NCBI GenBank assembly: GCA_964583615.1
Contig: CAZOWM010000004.1
Coordinates: 1 to 64,000, forward strand
Direction: 5' to 3'
Source: CAZOWM01 sp964583615
Lineage (GTDB): Bacteria > Spirochaetota > B62-G9 > DRHN01
Length of the DNA stretch: 64,000 nucleotides
The position numbers were made by a program, and so were the translations under genes. Below, piece by piece: positions 63,005-64,000 of the stretch. Position 1 is the first letter of the stretch. Each line of letters opens with the position of its first letter. Under the pieces are notes generated by a model. It saw only the letters and a program-made list of their open reading frames with translations, searched no databases and was not told the origin of the DNA.

Positions 63005-63614
63005 AATCTTTGAAATCCTCAGAGAGGAGTACCCCGACGCGCGACCTCTCCTGAACTATTCCTCGCCCTTCGAGCTGCTCATTGCAACGATTCTGGCAGC
63101 GCAGTGCACCGACGAGCGAGTGAACAAAGTCACACCAAAGCTGTTTCAGTGCTATCCCGACCCCCGCTCCATGGCCACGGCCGGCACACAAGAACTCGAA
63201 CAAATCATCAGGCCCACCGGTTTCTTCAAGAACAAAGCAAAAAGCCTCAAGGGCGCATCCGCCTTCATTGTGGAGAATTTCAACGGAACGCTGCCCAAAT
63301 CGGTCGACGAACTCGCCAGGCTGCCGGGCGTGGGGAGGAAAACCGCCAATGTCGTTGCAGGAAACTGTTTCGGAATCCCTACAATCATGGTCGACACCCA
63401 TGTCAAGCGCGTGACACAGCGCCTCGAGCTCAGCACCGCAAAGGATCCGGACAAGATAGAAATGGAGTTGAAGGAGATTGTCCGGCAAAAGGATCAGACG
63501 CAGTTCTCAAAGGTAGTAAATTTTCACGGACGCTTCGTATGCCAGGCAAGAAAACCCCTCTGTACCCGGTGTAAAATATACCGTCTCTGCCCCTACCCTG
63601 AAAAAACCGCCTGA
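62964..63614 (+). CDS. nth: endonuclease III
   Basis: DNA glycosylase/AP lyase for oxidised pyrimidines (216 aa). The helix-hairpin-helix LPGVGRKTANVV with the catalytic Lys, VDTHVKRV with the catalytic Asp and the 4Fe-4S ligands C-x6-C-x2-C-x5-C (CQARKPLCTRCKIYRLC) are all intact. GGAG nine bases before the ATG supports the start within the polX 3' end. Together with PolX it forms a base-excision-repair pair. Confidence 0.95.
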   Translation: MNSLKEEKQKRAYKIFEILREEYPDARPLLNYSSPFELLIATILAAQCTDERVNKVTPKLFQCYPDPRSMATAGTQELEQIIRPTGFFKNKAKSLKGASAFIVENFNGTLPKSVDELARLPGVGRKTANVVAGNCFGIPTIMVDTHVKRVTQRLELSTAKDPDKIEMELKEIVRQKDQTQFSKVVNFHGRFVCQARKPLCTRCKIYRLCPYPEKTA

Positions 63615-63627
63615 TTCTCCCCCGTCC

Positions 63628-64000
63628 CTAGATAACCCGCTTTCCCACAGCAAGCTTCTGCAGCCGTTTTTTTGCATCTTCCGGTAATTCAAGAAGCTTT
63701 ACTCCGATATCCCAGGTCTTCATACGGAAGATCCCGTCGGATTTGTGCTCCTCTTTTCTCACGACAACGCCCTTGAGCTCATTCATGCCGAGCAGGCTGA
63801 CGCGTTTCGAGTCAACGAGCGTCCTGTCGCCGATTTTCAGAGTGAAATCCTTGTGGTCGTGAAGTTCGATTCCCATACCTCCTTCACCCACGCTTTTCAC
63901 GAGCGCTGCCTTTCTCTGCTTGCTCTCCACTTTGGTGATGCCCACTACCTTTGCGACGAGAAACCGCGGATGCTTCCGTACCGACTCGAACTTTCTGTTG
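63628..64000 (-). CDS. PilZ-domain-like protein, 5' end outside window
   Basis: Read on the minus strand, the frame is open to the right edge (about 124 residues present). RKHPRF at the visible start fits the RxxxR loop of PilZ, and SVGEGGMGIEL some 30 residues later fits the [DN]xSxxG motif with Gly and changed residues. PilZ domains bind cyclic di-GMP; the altered second motif makes binding uncertain. The C-terminus is helical (EDAKKRLQKLAV). Confidence 0.6.
   Translation of the reverse strand, partial: NRKFESVRKHPRFLVAKVVGITKVESKQRKAALVKSVGEGGMGIELHDHKDFTLKIGDRTLVDSKRVSLLGMNELKGVVVRKEEHKSDGIFRMKTWDIGVKLLELPEDAKKRLQKLAVGKRVI

Noticed and set aside
1..64000. CRISPR arrays, rRNA genes, prophage structural genes, replication origin
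   Set aside because: None seen on reading; no regularly spaced repeats or phage-type gene runs.

Overview
The window looks like a chromosome piece from a free-living, probably anaerobic spirochaete. The indications are a complete Bat (aerotolerance) operon, a DUF4954 gene between nagA and nagB, several CUT2-type sugar importers, a probable Re-citrate synthase and a large uncharacterised protein that may belong to a spirochaete-restricted family. This is inference from gene content, since no rRNA or phylogenetic marker was searched. The one intact tRNA has no encoded CCA. Two runs of exactly 100 N (25810-25909 and 38193-38292) show that this is a scaffold.

Layout. 1-1400: partial aminotransferase and a DUF5679 miniprotein. 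1494-1785: an IS3-family remnant beside a degenerate tRNA-Leu(CAG)-like sequence. 1869-6493: a RhaS/LsrB-like four-gene sugar ABC importer on the minus strand. 6715-8121: a lipoprotein and two small minus-strand genes. 8384-14678: tRNA-Gly(GCC), then tig, clpP, clpX and a UPF0182 membrane protein. 14811-19757: EamA transporter, cupin, dapA-like gene, HAD hydrolase, TlpA-like thioredoxin and a YhcC-type radical SAM protein. 19827-25726: guaA, a J-domain scrap, a large unknown protein, a membrane protein and glmS. 25942-28484: nudC, a NapH-like membrane 4Fe-4S protein and a secreted partner.

28600-38350 is the most unusual part. An AT-rich, minus-strand pair encodes an NtrC-class sigma-54 activator and a protein that joins one sugar-ABC ATPase domain to a PAS domain and a histidine kinase. 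The pair is divergent from a sugar ABC importer operon (binding protein, ATPase, permease) that also carries a Gfo/Idh/MocA dehydrogenase and a sugar-phosphate isomerase/epimerase. The operon has a near-consensus sigma-54 promoter at 32121-32136. The regulators have a TTGACA/TATAAT promoter on the other strand, overlapping a perfect palindrome. A transposase scrap lies at one end and an assembly gap with a truncated gene at the other, so the block looks like an acquired cassette. I propose it as a transport-linked two-component system in which an importer-type ATPase domain is built into the sensor.

38445-64000: a CxxC protein, a BaeR/BaeS-like two-component pair with a secreted partner, the nagA / DUF4954 / Re-citrate-synthase-like / nagB operon, trmB, a UVR-motif protein, a STAS protein, folB, a metallo-beta-lactamase-fold hydrolase, a flavodoxin-like protein, the Bat operon (moxR to batE, 50933-59196), a DUF434 protein, an orphan solute-binding protein coupled to polX and nth, and a partial PilZ protein at the right edge.
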